Shown here piece after piece: positions 7,276-7,529 of a stretch of 7,529 nucleotides of DNA. Origin of the DNA: Flavobacteriaceae bacterium (GTDB lineage Bacteria > Bacteroidota > Bacteroidia > Flavobacteriales > Flavobacteriaceae); assembly GCA_030590765.1 (NCBI GenBank), contig JAUVCP010000093.1, positions 1 through 7,529 of the forward strand, given 5' to 3'. The translations under genes were made by a program, and so were the position numbers. The notes beneath the pieces are model-generated. The model did no database searches. It was not told the DNA's origin and saw only the letters and a program-made list of their open reading frames with translations. Within the stretch, counting starts at the first letter, position 1, and each line of letters opens with the position of its first letter.

Positions 7276-7529
7276 ATGAAAAAATGGATTATAATTATAT
7301 TAGCTATCGTACTATTTGTGTTGGTGTTAGCTTATTTTTATATTGTTTATCCGGTTTGGGGCATGCCATTCAATACACAAAGGCACGGAAATCCACCTTT
7401 AACCCCAGCCTGGGCTTTAGAAAACTGGCTTTGGGAAGATGATGTGAATACAGCAGCTTATGTGGATGAACTATTAGAGGGTTATAAAGAACATGATATA
7501 CCTGTGAGAACTATCATTTTAGATAGTCC
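7276..7529 (+). CDS. GH31-like glycoside hydrolase, N-terminal part (3' partial)
   Basis: An ATG at 7276, 12 bases after the PHP gene, opens a frame that runs off the right edge; 84 full codons are visible. Residues about 3-24 are a single strongly hydrophobic segment after MKK, without an obvious signal-peptidase site, so an uncleaved membrane anchor or a signal peptide are both possible. After it comes YPVWGMPFN and then PLTPAWALENWLWEDD, NTAAYVDELLEGYKEHDIPV and TIILDS. The order 'P-W-A-L...W...V...L...DIPV...I..D' is the start of the (beta/alpha)8 barrel of glycoside hydrolase family 31 (alpha-glucosidase/xylosidase-type retaining enzymes acting on alpha-glycosides or, in some members, sulfoquinovosides). 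The catalytic aspartates lie beyond the window, so specificity cannot be assigned. The barrel begins unusually soon after the N-terminus, without the usual long N-terminal beta-sandwich domain. Confidence 0.68.
   Translation, partial: MKKWIIIILAIVLFVLVLAYFYIVYPVWGMPFNTQRHGNPPLTPAWALENWLWEDDVNTAAYVDELLEGYKEHDIPVRTIILDS

Overview
The window looks like a piece of a Bacteroidota chromosome, probably a marine or soil flavobacterium/cytophaga type. The DNA is AT-rich. Start codons are preceded by A-rich stretches instead of strong Shine-Dalgarno sites, and one lipoprotein has a Bacteroidota-style lipobox. The families present (sialidase-like/PA14, YncE-phosphoesterase fusion, 3-keto-disaccharide hydrolase, CehA/McbA PHP hydrolase, GH31) are typical of carbohydrate or organic-ester catabolic loci. 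No SusC/SusD pair, regulator, tRNA, rRNA, CRISPR array, insertion sequence or integrase is visible. The species assignment is inference.

Layout, all on the + strand. (1) 3-1061: C-terminal part of a secreted sialidase-like protein with a chitobiase-C-terminal-like domain and a PA14 domain, cut by the left edge. (2) 1152-3695: a lipoprotein fusing a YVTN/YncE beta-propeller to a metal-dependent alkaline-phosphatase-superfamily phosphoesterase. (3) 3703-4704: a cytoplasmic Gfo/Idh/MocA NAD(P)-dependent oxidoreductase, 7 bases after gene 2. (4) 4711-4874: a decayed gene, a signal peptide plus the first residues of a glycosidase-like secreted protein, joined out of frame to a short tail, with the expected ATG read as ATA. 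(5) 4928-5668: an exported 3-keto-disaccharide hydrolase (DUF1080) protein. (6) 5800-7263: a membrane protein with a complete PHP metallohydrolase domain between two groups of transmembrane helices. (7) 7276 to the right edge: the start of a membrane-anchored GH31-like glycosidase.

Taken together the genes look like an operon, or two closely spaced ones, for taking apart a glycoside or sugar ester outside the cytoplasm. There are glycan-recognising and hydrolysing enzymes (sialidase-like/PA14, GH31), a phosphoesterase and a PHP esterase/phosphoesterase for non-sugar bonds, and an oxidoreductase plus a 3-keto-glycoside hydrolase suggesting the oxidise-then-eliminate (3-keto) route of glycoside cleavage. 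The substrate cannot be read from the sequence. The most notable item is the remnant at 4711-4874, which indicates that one enzyme of the set was lost by internal deletion.
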